From Sporosarcina sp. NCCP-2222 (GTDB lineage: Bacteria; Bacillota; Bacilli; Bacillales_A; Planococcaceae), in NCBI RefSeq assembly GCF_023168145.1, contig NZ_BQYK01000010.1:59988-123987 (forward strand): a stretch of DNA of 64,000 nt, written 5' to 3'. Position numbers and translations under genes: made by a program. The first letter of the stretch is position 1, and each line of letters begins with the position of its first letter. Below, piece after piece: positions 28,115 to 35,584 of this stretch. The notes under the pieces are model-generated. The model searched no databases. It was not told the origin of the DNA and saw nothing but the letters and a program-made list of their open reading frames with translations.

Positions 28115-28459
28115 TTACTTTTTTCCATACTTTCCATTGTTATTACCTTTACGATATTTTCCATCTTCCTCAATAGCAATTGCTTCATCCGTTCCTATGT
28201 TCTTAATTGAATAAAGCTTAGTCCCTTTACTGTACTTGTTTGAGAAGTTTCCTGAGAATGTCCCTTCCTTATCCGAATACTTCGTTACCTGCCCGATTTC
28301 TTCATCCACTTCATCAACATATTCATTGCTGACTTCATACATATCTCCATTCCATACAACAAATGAGGAATTCCAATCCGCCTCTGAAGAACAACCGAAA
28401 AGACCCACTACAAGAACTGAGAATGTGATGAGACAACAGAAAGAACGTAAAACTTTCAT
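28115..28459 (-). CDS. Small predicted lipoprotein
   Basis: A 114-residue protein with a lipoprotein signal ending LFGC (Cys about 23). The mature part is acidic, with WNGDMYEVSNEYVDEVDEEIG, and repeats GKYRKGNNNGKYGKK at the C-terminus. It is probably membrane-tethered outside the cell, and I do not recognise the family. GGAGGGAAG precedes ATG 28459. It lies downstream of the sigma/anti-sigma pair in the same direction but 147 bases away, so co-expression is possible. Confidence 0.7.
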   Translation of the reverse strand: MKVLRSFCCLITFSVLVVGLFGCSSEADWNSSFVVWNGDMYEVSNEYVDEVDEEIGQVTKYSDKEGTFSGNFSNKYSKGTKLYSIKNIGTDEAIAIEEDGKYRKGNNNGKYGKK

Positions 28460-28606
28460 AAGATACTTCCCTCCCTCCACATATAATTATTATGGATGAT
28501 GGTTCACCATATAGTGATCATACAGGACTTGTACATTAACCTCTAACAAATAATCGCTTCTAGTTAACTATTTATAGATTATTAAAAGCCGAATGTCTAT
28601 CACTGT

Positions 28607-29569
28607 TCAGTCAAAATTAGTTAGCTCTTCAGTTACAGAGTGTAAAAAAGCTTTATCAAATCGAATAAAATATTTTTCATTAATCATAACATTTTCCATT
28701 CCCTCGATTAATGATACAACCTGCATCGGACGAAATTCTCTCTTTTCATCGAACTGCTCCATTGGGATATTACCTTCTGCTTGTATCTTTGAAATTTCTT
28801 TTTCGGTTTTACTCATAACATCACTTATGATGTTCAACAAGTCTTCGTCATCCAAGTTCTTTCCAACTGATGCATCCATTAATAATGCTAAAACCTCTTC
28901 TCCATTCAAGCGATTTAATCCCTTTTGGAATTCGAATGCGACTTGGGATATAGCTCTAACTCGAATATCTTCCTGAAGTTCATATTCTATTCCACTGACA
29001 GAATCCATCATTGCTGAGAAAGTATTCAAATCTATAACTGCATTATGGTCAATTGATAATTCAAGAAGTTCAGAAACAGTATTCTTTACACTCTCCGCCC
29101 CAGCACCCTCCATATAAGCAAAGGTCATTTTATCGTATACTATCGTGCCATCTTTTTTCTCTATTGGAACATACGTATCACGCGGAATAGATACAACTTT
29201 CATCATTTCTTTGTCTATATTATAAGTAAATAAAATGTTAATAGGTATTCTATTCGTTTCATCTTTAACAGATATAAGGGTGGTGATGACTTCGTCTACC
29301 TTAGACGCTGATTCACTTGCTGCTATGTCCTTCTTCATAGGAAAGACGCTTACAGACGAAAATAATGGTGTAAACAAAAAAACACATAAACCTACTACTA
29401 ATAAAGAGATTGTAAGCGGCGCAAAAATTCTCATGGAAATTCCAACTGATTTATTGTTACCATTCTTTTCAAGTTCAGCAATCTTCCGAAATACTTCTTT
29501 ACGATCTGCACTTGTAAAACGTAATTCTTGATCTGCCGTGAATTTTTCTTCAACAAATTTACCTTTCAT
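28607..29569 (-). CDS. Membrane protein with degenerate LCP domain, probable anti-sigma factor
   Basis: A 320-residue protein: about 45 cytoplasmic residues (with ADRKEVFRKIAELEKNG), one membrane helix (about 46-68), then an extracytoplasmic domain. Residues about 107-230 resemble LytR-CpsA-Psr: MMKVVSIPRDTYVPI, FAYMEGAGAESVKNTVSELLELSIDH, LNGEEVLALLMDA. Compared with the active LCP protein at 11.05 kb, the RTDTMM motif is replaced by NILFTYN and the YARFR..GDFGR..RQ segment is missing. So catalysis is unlikely. The gene overlaps the ECF sigma gene by 11 bases, the usual layout for an anti-sigma factor. A sensor of cell-wall lipid carriers is inference. Confidence 0.68.
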   Translation of the reverse strand: MKGKFVEEKFTADQELRFTSADRKEVFRKIAELEKNGNNKSVGISMRIFAPLTISLLVVGLCVFLFTPLFSSVSVFPMKKDIAASESASKVDEVITTLISVKDETNRIPINILFTYNIDKEMMKVVSIPRDTYVPIEKKDGTIVYDKMTFAYMEGAGAESVKNTVSELLELSIDHNAVIDLNTFSAMMDSVSGIEYELQEDIRVRAISQVAFEFQKGLNRLNGEEVLALLMDASVGKNLDDEDLLNIISDVMSKTEKEISKIQAEGNIPMEQFDEKREFRPMQVVSLIEGMENVMINEKYFIRFDKAFLHSVTEELTNFD

Positions 29570-30086
29570 GAAGTCCTGCCTCCCTTATCAATGGCTCCAG
29601 TCTTTGCTTGGCTCTTCTTAATCGAGTTTTAATGGTATCAATTGAAACGTCTAAAACTATTGAAATTTCCTCTGTACTTAAGGATTCGTAGTAATATAAA
29701 TAAACGACTTCCCGATAAATCTTAGGAAGAGAAAAGATCGTATCTTTTAGTCCCTTATTATTTTGTTTATCGATAATTGTCCTTTCTAATGATGGCAAAA
29801 TGGATTTTGTTGTTTCATTAATAAAACTTTTCACCTGTACCTTTTTGTAATTCCAACTCTTTAAATAATCCTTACATTCATTAATTACTATTCGATAGAG
29901 CCATGTTTTTAATTGAGAATCTTTCCTAAATGACTCCAGGTTGTTATAGCACTTAATAAACGAATTTTGAACCATATCCTTAGCACTCTCAATATCTTTC
30001 ACATAGGAAAATGCTAATCTTACCAATTCATCTCCATATCGAATCATCAGTTTTTCTAACATTAAGTCCTTTTCTTCTTTTTTCAA
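29559..30086 (-). CDS. ECF sigma factor
   Basis: A 175-residue sigma-70 family protein of the extracytoplasmic-function type. Region 2 is YGDELVRLAFSYVKDIESAKDMVQNSFIKCYNNLESFR with KTWLYRIVINECKDYL; region 4 is LPKIYREVVYLYYYESLSTEEISIVLDVSIDTIKTRLRRAKQRL (described, not quoted in one run). It should steer RNA polymerase to stress promoters when released from the membrane partner encoded by the overlapping next gene. I chose TTG 30086 because GGAAGGGGGGAT lies just upstream; an earlier in-frame TTG would precede that site. Confidence 0.85.
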   Translation of the reverse strand: MKKEEKDLMLEKLMIRYGDELVRLAFSYVKDIESAKDMVQNSFIKCYNNLESFRKDSQLKTWLYRIVINECKDYLKSWNYKKVQVKSFINETTKSILPSLERTIIDKQNNKGLKDTIFSLPKIYREVVYLYYYESLSTEEISIVLDVSIDTIKTRLRRAKQRLEPLIREAGLHER

Positions 30087-30125
30087 TCTTCTATCCCCCC
30101 TTCCATCCTTCTGCAATACAGCAAT

Positions 30126-30154
30126 TAGACGAGTATCGAATCATTTTGGGTTCA
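30126..30154 (-). promoter_or_regulatory. Probable self-regulated ECF promoter
   Basis: On the minus strand TGAACC (30154-30149) and CGTCTA (30131-30126) are 17 bases apart. This closely fits the TGAAAC/CGTC pattern used by SigV/SigX/SigW-type factors. It lies about 40 bases before the sigma gene start, as expected for autoregulation. Confidence 0.6.
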
Positions 30155-30213
30155 ATTTTATGTAGATGCCAGTTTTTTAACGTTCTTCGCTTGTCATAGG
30201 GAAACTAGGTAAT

Positions 30214-30264
30214 AAAAAAAACCTATATCGTTAATTACATAGTAATCAACGATATAAGGTTTAG
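30214..30264 (-). terminator. Terminator after the lipoprotein metallopeptidase gene
   Basis: On the minus strand a long stem (AAACCTTATATCGTTGATTA with TAATTAACGATATAGGTTT, slightly imperfect) ends in eight T. Confidence 0.8.
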
Positions 30265-30309
30265 TAGTATTTCTGAGTTGATTATAGGCGTACTAGTATA
30301 AGTTAGTAG

Positions 30310-31347
30310 TTACCAAAAAGATAACATCTCATCTTTTCGATCTTTTAACGTCTTGATCACAAAAGTTCGATACTCCACCAGCTCCGGAAACTGATAAAAG
30401 AAATTCACTTTCTCATCTGCTACCGTTTGAGGATCGTTATTGTATGGCGTTAACATAAAGAATTTGAAAGACTCTGCAATATCTTCATAAGGATTTACAC
30501 TGGCGTATATCGTAATAAATGACTCTTTTTGCTCTTCGTAAAAAGCAATCCTATCTTCAACAGAAACATATCCACCCTGTAGCCATTGCTCCTCATAGTT
30601 CTTCCAATAGCTTTGAAAAAAGTGGTTCATATAGCTGTCAGGGTTATAACATTCCCCTCCATACGGCTTGTAATAAAATTGTTCTGCTGGACAGGTATCC
30701 GAAATGACAAAATCCGCTTCATTCCATGACACAAGATGCCCATATTCATGAACTAGTATGGGTAATGTATAAGATTGAAGCCACTGCTTTACCAAATTAG
30801 AAGGTATATACAATTTATCCTCATACGTATTTACATGCATATAAATATCCTCTTGAAAATCAACCATTTTCACATTTATCCTATTTCTGTTGAATATATC
30901 AAGAACAAGGTCGGCTATGCCTGTGAACATACTTTCTTCTTCGCCTTCTGTCAAAAAAAATTCATCTTCTCTTAATTCATAACGCGCGACAATGGGAACT
31001 TCCTCTACCCATGTATTTGTAGCCAAAACAGACTTATCTTCTTCCGTGTAAGCATTTATATTCGACATTCGATTAGACGCATTGAGCCCACCTATGAAAT
31101 CATAAAAAAACTCACTTCCATACTCATCCCCTAAATCACGGCATTCTCTGATTGTTTGACAAAGTTCTGAATCGATCGCCTGGGACCAATACTCATCGGC
31201 AGCTGTTTCTACTTTTTCTGCCTCTTCGACCATCTCTTTCTCCATCAAGTCAGCATTCGTGTCCGCATCCGCCTGCTCTTCCTTTTCACATCCCACTAGC
31301 AGCACTAATATAGCAGCCAAACCAACTATTACTGATCTTTTCAACAT
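30310..31347 (-). CDS. Lipoprotein with zincin metallopeptidase motif
   Basis: A 345-residue protein with a lipoprotein signal (LLVGC, Cys 20). HEYGH at 190-194 is an HExxH zinc motif at the end of a helix (LPILVHEYGHLVSW). EDIAESF at 288-294 supplies a plausible third ligand Glu, as in gluzincins and related putative zinc-binding peptidases. Four Cys (about 63, 69, 219, 233) could form disulfides outside the cell. The N-terminal part after Cys is acidic and probably a tether. The start ATG 31347 follows GGGGATGG. Substrate unknown; protease activity is inferred from the motif. Confidence 0.72.
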   Translation of the reverse strand: MLKRSVIVGLAAILVLLVGCEKEEQADADTNADLMEKEMVEEAEKVETAADEYWSQAIDSELCQTIRECRDLGDEYGSEFFYDFIGGLNASNRMSNINAYTEEDKSVLATNTWVEEVPIVARYELREDEFFLTEGEEESMFTGIADLVLDIFNRNRINVKMVDFQEDIYMHVNTYEDKLYIPSNLVKQWLQSYTLPILVHEYGHLVSWNEADFVISDTCPAEQFYYKPYGGECYNPDSYMNHFFQSYWKNYEEQWLQGGYVSVEDRIAFYEEQKESFITIYASVNPYEDIAESFKFFMLTPYNNDPQTVADEKVNFFYQFPELVEYRTFVIKTLKDRKDEMLSFW

Positions 31348-31662
31348 CGTATTCCATCCCCTTTATCCCATTTCCCCTTGCTGTACTATCAATTTCTGCA
31401 ATCACCCCTCTAATCTGGGTGTATTTCTAATTATAGTGTTAATTGGAATTAATTAATTTCTTGTTACAATTATATCAGATTATTTGAATTGTGTATGGTG
31501 GTCGTCAACTATGACATGATTCTATGAGAATAACCCTAATAATACAAAAATTATGTGTTACAATAGAATAAGAGATCTGTAAGATAATGTAATGCTGTAA
31601 AGCAGATTGTAAGGCATGTCAGTCACTATGAGGAAATAAATTACGGAAGATGGTGCGTAAAA
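31348..31662. other. AT-rich gap without recognised genes
   Basis: About 315 bases between divergent genes. It should hold the promoters of both neighbours. I see no strong hairpin with a T run and no small gene with a ribosome site. Confidence 0.5.
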
Positions 31663-31887
31663 ATGAAGATACTTTTGCATCCCGATTGGATAGTTAGCAG
31701 ACTCGCCATTACGGCACTTATCGGGACTTTTATTGCTATTCTTTTCGTTAATCGTGAATTAAATCTCACATTTGCTATCTGGTTTCTGTCCCTCGTTAGC
31801 TTAATGGTAGCCTGTAATGTAATTTACGTGATCTTCAAGAGAAAGAAGAATAGCGCTCAGATAAACACTAATGAAAAAACCAGGTAG
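31663..31887 (+). CDS. Small membrane protein, 74 residues
   Basis: Two predicted transmembrane helices (about 10-30 and 37-58) and a basic C-terminal tail (FKRKKNSAQINTNEKTR) inside the cell. The ribosome site is weak (GGAAGATGG). A terminator follows the stop by about 30 bases, which supports a real transcript. I do not recognise the family. Confidence 0.55.
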   Translation: MKILLHPDWIVSRLAITALIGTFIAILFVNRELNLTFAIWFLSLVSLMVACNVIYVIFKRKKNSAQINTNEKTR

Positions 31888-31914
31888 GTTAGCATTAAGC
31901 AGAAAGCTAGAAAC

Positions 31915-31941
31915 AAAAAAACGCACTCCATGTGCGTTTTT
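31915..31941. terminator. Bidirectional terminator
   Basis: AAAAAACGCAC (31915-31925) pairs with GTGCGTTTTTT (31931-31941) around a 5-base loop. It sits between convergent genes. Confidence 0.85.
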
Positions 31942-32005
31942 TGGACTGTTCATTATCTTTGTAAGTTGTCTATTTGTTTTTCTTTTATTTATTTCGTTTG
32001 CCTTC

Positions 32006-32536
32006 TTAATTAACAAATCGAAAAATCGTCTGGTAACCATTAAACGTTTCTCCGTTTATCTCAGTGAAGGCGCCATTTGTATAATTGGACAAGCACTTTC
32101 TCCAAAATTGTTGACCCGCAATATTTTTCTCCAGCGGGTTAGTGAATAGCTCCCATTTCCCTTTAAATTGATCAAATACAATATTGGCTGCTCTTTCCGC
32201 AATCCCCTTCCCTCGTAATGACTGAATTAAGAAGAATTCATTAACAAAAAAATCAATACCTTTATTGCAATAAGGCGGGGTTGCAATGAGGATAAAACCT
32301 GCCGGCGTTCCCTCTGCTACAATTAAAAAAGGAAAAAGTACGTCTGGCTTCTCCCACCAAATATTTTGGATGTCATACTGTTCATGCAAGGTTTTAATAT
32401 CGTCACTTTCCTCATAGATTCCATGGACATTTGGGAGCCTTTCATAGTGACCAGACAGATCATATAAGTATAAGGGATATAAGTTTTTAATAATGTAGGC
32501 GTCATACATTTCAGTTAAGCGAACTTCTATTTTCAT
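32006..32536 (-). CDS. GNAT family acetyltransferase
   Basis: A 176-residue protein with the GNAT core: FPFLIVAEGTPAGFILIA, then FFLIQSLRGKGIAERAANIVF, where RGKGIA is the acetyl-CoA pyrophosphate loop, then LFTNPLEKNIAGQQFWRKC. The N-terminus (KNLYPLYLYDLSGHY) is typical of a large group of putative Bacillus acetyltransferases. The substrate is unknown. AAAGGAGAAGG precedes ATG 32536. Confidence 0.8.
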   Translation of the reverse strand: MKIEVRLTEMYDAYIIKNLYPLYLYDLSGHYERLPNVHGIYEESDDIKTLHEQYDIQNIWWEKPDVLFPFLIVAEGTPAGFILIATPPYCNKGIDFFVNEFFLIQSLRGKGIAERAANIVFDQFKGKWELFTNPLEKNIAGQQFWRKCLSNYTNGAFTEINGETFNGYQTIFRFVN

Positions 32537-32636
32537 AGCCTTCTCCTTTACCTAGTTGGATTTGTATTTGTCGTCATTGTAATAGAAACAGGCAAATGAA
32601 TGATAGATACTCCATGATTCATAACTGTTCTTTACC

Positions 32637-32671
32637 TAAAAAAGTCACACCAGATTTAGCCCAGTGTGACA
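32637..32671 (-). terminator. Terminator after the CD3324-like gene
   Basis: On the minus strand GTCACAC and GTGTGAC arms (32644-32650 and 32664-32670) are followed by TTTTTT. Confidence 0.75.
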
Positions 32672-32679
32672 AAACCATT

Positions 32680-32946
32680 CTATTTTTTTGTATAAACTAT
32701 TTTCTTAATACTGTCATGAGAAAGAAAAAATTGGTTGGAAAGTTGTTCAATCGTGACTCCGAGAGAAAATTGTTGTCGGATGGCATGGTTTCTAGCGGTT
32801 AACTGTTTTTTAATCCCTGAACACTCGCCCCATCTCTTATGCAAGTCCTTTGCAATGGGAACATAAACCATTTCTCCGTTTACATACTTTTGTAATTCCT
32901 CCACGAGTTCTTTTGGCAAGATACTCTCTGCATTAAAATATTTCAT
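32680..32946 (-). CDS. CD3324-like helix-turn-helix protein
   Basis: An 88-residue protein beginning MKYFNAESILPKELVEELQKYV, with RWGECSGIKKQL and a C-terminal helix-turn-helix (GVTIEQLSNQFFLSHDSIKKIV). This matches a small Firmicutes family called CD3324, related to Mor-type activators. DNA binding is likely; targets are unknown. AAGGAGCATAGGGGCT precedes ATG 32946. That ribosome site overlaps the stop of a frameshifted small gene just upstream, so the two were probably coupled. Confidence 0.75.
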   Translation of the reverse strand: MKYFNAESILPKELVEELQKYVNGEMVYVPIAKDLHKRWGECSGIKKQLTARNHAIRQQFSLGVTIEQLSNQFFLSHDSIKKIVYTKK

Positions 32947-32960
32947 AGCCCCTATGCTCC

Positions 32961-33117
32961 TTAAAAATATTCTTCTTTTAAGGCAGCAAAGTCATTACTA
33001 CAAACTGAATATTTCTTTGGCGGAAATAGATTCCTGGCCCTATACAAACAACCGCCGGTGTTCATAGTGCAAACTTTGCATAGAGCAGCTCCGTAACTTT
33101 CCCTTATTTTGTGCCAT
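32961..33117 (-). pseudogene. Small four-cysteine protein gene with a one-base frameshift
   Basis: ATG 33117 has AAAGGAG upstream but its frame stops after 25 codons. The second frame from 33103 onward reads very protein-like, ending at TAA 32961-32963 inside the ribosome site of the next gene. Removing one G from the GGG run (plus-strand CCC at 33101-33103) joins them into a 51-residue protein: MAQNKESYGAALCKVC, then GGCLYRARNLFPPKKYSVC. The four Cys (13, 16, 23, 39) could bind zinc. Either a recent inactivating mutation, a sequencing error or programmed slippage explains it. Family unknown. Confidence 0.6.
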
Positions 33118-33168
33118 GTAAATCTTCGCTCCTTTCAGTTCAAATATCTCAGATACTTCATTCTTTGA

Positions 33169-33996
33169 TTAGAATTCAAATTCAAACGACATCAATCGAT
33201 GTGAATAGTTAAACCCCAATTTTTCTGCAACCCGTTTGGAAGGTTCATTTGATTCGTCAGTCGTCCAATATACACTAAACCCACGCTCCAGGCACTCGTC
33301 AATGTATCGTTGTCCCAGGAGCGTTGCCAATCCATTATTTCTTGCTTTCTTATCAAATGTTGCAACATACACCTCGTGTCGGTCTCCATTCACGCAACAG
33401 GAATAGCAAGCACTTATCACCTTCTCATTTGATAAAACAGCATATCCTAAACCGTATTGATTAAATGTTTCCGCTGATGACCAGTACTCAGTCAATTCGT
33501 CACGTAAATTCTCGTGTGTGTGAATTAATCCCTCTGTGATCTTAACAATCGAGTACTCGTCCTCCAAAATTTGCAGAGAGTGCTTTACTCCCTTTTCGAT
33601 TTGAATGGAATCCAATTCATAATAGACACTGTAGTCGACGAAATAACTTCGTCCATTCACTACTTTCTCTACTGTCTCCTTCCATCTCTCATCAAAGATT
33701 CGGCTGATAAACCAAGTCCCGCCACATAAGTCCATACTATCTTGCTTTAATTGTGTAGAAATAAAATGACCCAGATGTCTGTTGAACGGCTCATTTTCTG
33801 GATCGCCAAGCAAGAAGTACTCCAATCCGACGGCATAGACAATCGCAGTTCGCGGCTCTTCTACTTGATCCACATAAATAATGCCTCGATTCATCCCGCT
33901 AATAATTGCATTTAGTACATTCTCATTCTTTTCATATTGGCTGACTAGAAGTTTATTTATCTTCTCATAACTATCTTTAGGCAGCGTGACAATCAT
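33169..33996 (-). CDS. GNAT acetyltransferase, ZmaR-like (PF12746 type)
   Basis: A 275-residue protein. The N-terminal half (IVYVDQVEEPRTAIVYAVGLEYFLLGDP) and length fit the larger GNAT_acetyltran group that includes zwittermicin resistance protein ZmaR. The C-terminal GNAT core has EVYVATFDKKARNNGLATLLGQRYID and WTTDESNEPSKRVAEKLGF. Antibiotic acetylation is only a family hint. Two ATGs follow GGAGG (33999 and 33996); the second is better spaced. It precedes the frameshifted gene and the CD3324-like gene, possibly as one operon. Confidence 0.75.
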   Translation of the reverse strand: MIVTLPKDSYEKINKLLVSQYEKNENVLNAIISGMNRGIIYVDQVEEPRTAIVYAVGLEYFLLGDPENEPFNRHLGHFISTQLKQDSMDLCGGTWFISRIFDERWKETVEKVVNGRSYFVDYSVYYELDSIQIEKGVKHSLQILEDEYSIVKITEGLIHTHENLRDELTEYWSSAETFNQYGLGYAVLSNEKVISACYSCCVNGDRHEVYVATFDKKARNNGLATLLGQRYIDECLERGFSVYWTTDESNEPSKRVAEKLGFNYSHRLMSFEFEF

Positions 33997-34247
33997 CATG
34001 AAGTCCTCCACTTCGGGTTAAGGAACGAGTTTATTCCGCTCGAATAAGACATAAAAACGGACAGATCAAATTGCAGAGTAGTTTGTGCATTGTTTATTTT
34101 TAACTAGCTTACTAATATTTTATCTTCTCTATAATTCTTCTAATCGCGAATATCAACTTTCCTAAAGTGTAACACTACATGTTTTGTAATATCAACCAAA
34201 TATGAAACCGATTAGGAGCAGCTCAAACCCTTCTCATGATCCAATAG

Positions 34248-34281
34248 AAAAAAACCGCAAAGAGTTATACACTCTCTGCGG
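34248..34281 (-). terminator. Terminator of the MFS gene, overlapping its stop
   Basis: On the minus strand CCGCAGAGAGT and ACTCTTTGCGG arms (34271-34281 and 34255-34265) are followed by seven T. Confidence 0.85.
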
Positions 34282-35494
34282 CTACCACCGGTTCAACCGG
34301 CTGCTGTTCCAATATAATCTTCCGTTTCTTCATCATAAAGAAAAATAGACCTGTCAACGTGATGCTTATGATGCTGAAAGTGATCATCATAGTTTGCAAG
34401 CCAATTAAGTCTAGGAATGCTCCAGCCGTGAGTAAAACGACTTGGAATACAACACGTTCGAGCATATTCCGGAAAGAGAAAAAGCGTCCGTGGTACTCTT
34501 TAGGCATTCTTTTTTGGAAAATGACCATGGCGGTAGGGAAAAAACAGCCGAGTGAAAATCCTAGAACCGCAAAAGAACTTAAGATCATGAATAAGTGATC
34601 TGCAAAAAACAGCATGAATTCAGACAAGCCGACGATCATAGCAAAAAAGAATAAGATTTGAGTCGTGCTCCAGCGCCTAGCTATCAGTTTAATCACAACC
34701 GAACCAAGCATGAATGCCACGCCTTCAAACGTATATATCAATCCTTTGATGGAGGCCATCTGCTGTATCTCACTAACATTGATGACAATGAGGTTAAATG
34801 AGCCTAAAAACAGCAATGGTATGAGTGTCATAACTAAAGTCATTCCGACGGCTGGAAACTCTTTTAACACCGGAAATACTTCCATGAAGCCGCTCTTTTG
34901 AGGACTTGCACCGGCCTTCTTTGCATCACCTTTTTCCTCATCAATCTTCAACGACATCGTAAAGAGCAGTAGAATTCCATAAGCGACGAGTGAAATGAAA
35001 TAGAGAGACGACAGCGACCAATAGACGAGCATGACACCTGCTAACGCAGTCCCTGCAACTCTGGCAATGGTTGCCACATTCATATGCATGCCATTCATCG
35101 TCAATAAATCTTGATCTTTGACGACTAAGGGGATAGCCGATTGCAAGGCCGGAAAATAAAAAGTGGCCGACAATTGAATCCCGATGACAAACGCGATCAT
35201 CCAAGCGATGGACCCGGTTTGCAAAGCAAGCAGCATGAGTAATACACTTGCCAGCCGGCCAATTCCCGATACGATCAGGACAGTCTTTTTCCTGGACTGG
35301 TCAATAATTCTTCCAGCGAGCGGTCCTGCTAAAATACCTGCTAATAACCCTACTGATAAAATCATAGCTTTTACAAAATCCGATGGTACTTTTTCCTGCA
35401 TGAATTCTAAATTTCCTATTATCCCCGTCCATAGACCCAATCCTGCAATCATCTCGCCTGACAAGATGATCCAGACATTGCGATTCCTCCACAT
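34265..35494 (-). CDS. MFS transporter, multidrug-exporter type
   Basis: A 409-residue inner-membrane protein with about 12 helices. The loop between helices 2 and 3 reads AGPLAGRIIDQSRKKTVLI, the MFS motif A (G-x-x-x-D/N-R). Composition and length fit the group of macrolide/drug-type facilitators with a cytoplasmic loop of charged residues after helix 6. The substrate is unknown. ATG 35494 follows GGGGTGGGAA. It is a single-gene unit at the right edge of the accessory stretch. Confidence 0.82.
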   Translation of the reverse strand: MWRNRNVWIILSGEMIAGLGLWTGIIGNLEFMQEKVPSDFVKAMILSVGLLAGILAGPLAGRIIDQSRKKTVLIVSGIGRLASVLLMLLALQTGSIAWMIAFVIGIQLSATFYFPALQSAIPLVVKDQDLLTMNGMHMNVATIARVAGTALAGVMLVYWSLSSLYFISLVAYGILLLFTMSLKIDEEKGDAKKAGASPQKSGFMEVFPVLKEFPAVGMTLVMTLIPLLFLGSFNLIVINVSEIQQMASIKGLIYTFEGVAFMLGSVVIKLIARRWSTTQILFFFAMIVGLSEFMLFFADHLFMILSSFAVLGFSLGCFFPTAMVIFQKRMPKEYHGRFFSFRNMLERVVFQVVLLTAGAFLDLIGLQTMMITFSIISITLTGLFFFMMKKRKIILEQQPVEPVVAAESV

Positions 35495-35551
35495 ATTCCC
35501 ACCCCAGCCTTAACTATTTCGATTCTCGAATTAGTATAATCGAATCCATTG

Positions 35552-35580
35552 AAAAAGTCACGGGCCTTTTGCCCGTGACT
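35552..35580 (-). terminator. Terminator after parC
   Basis: A perfect 10-bp stem, AGTCACGGGC (35556-35565) with GCCCGTGACT (35571-35580). On the minus strand it is followed by TTTTTC. Confidence 0.88.
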
Positions 35581-35584
35581 CCAA

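Noticed and set aside
33018-33117. The 25-codon frame from ATG 33117 as a real peptide
   Set aside because: Its later codons look random, whereas the shifted frame reads protein-like to a stop coupled with the next gene.
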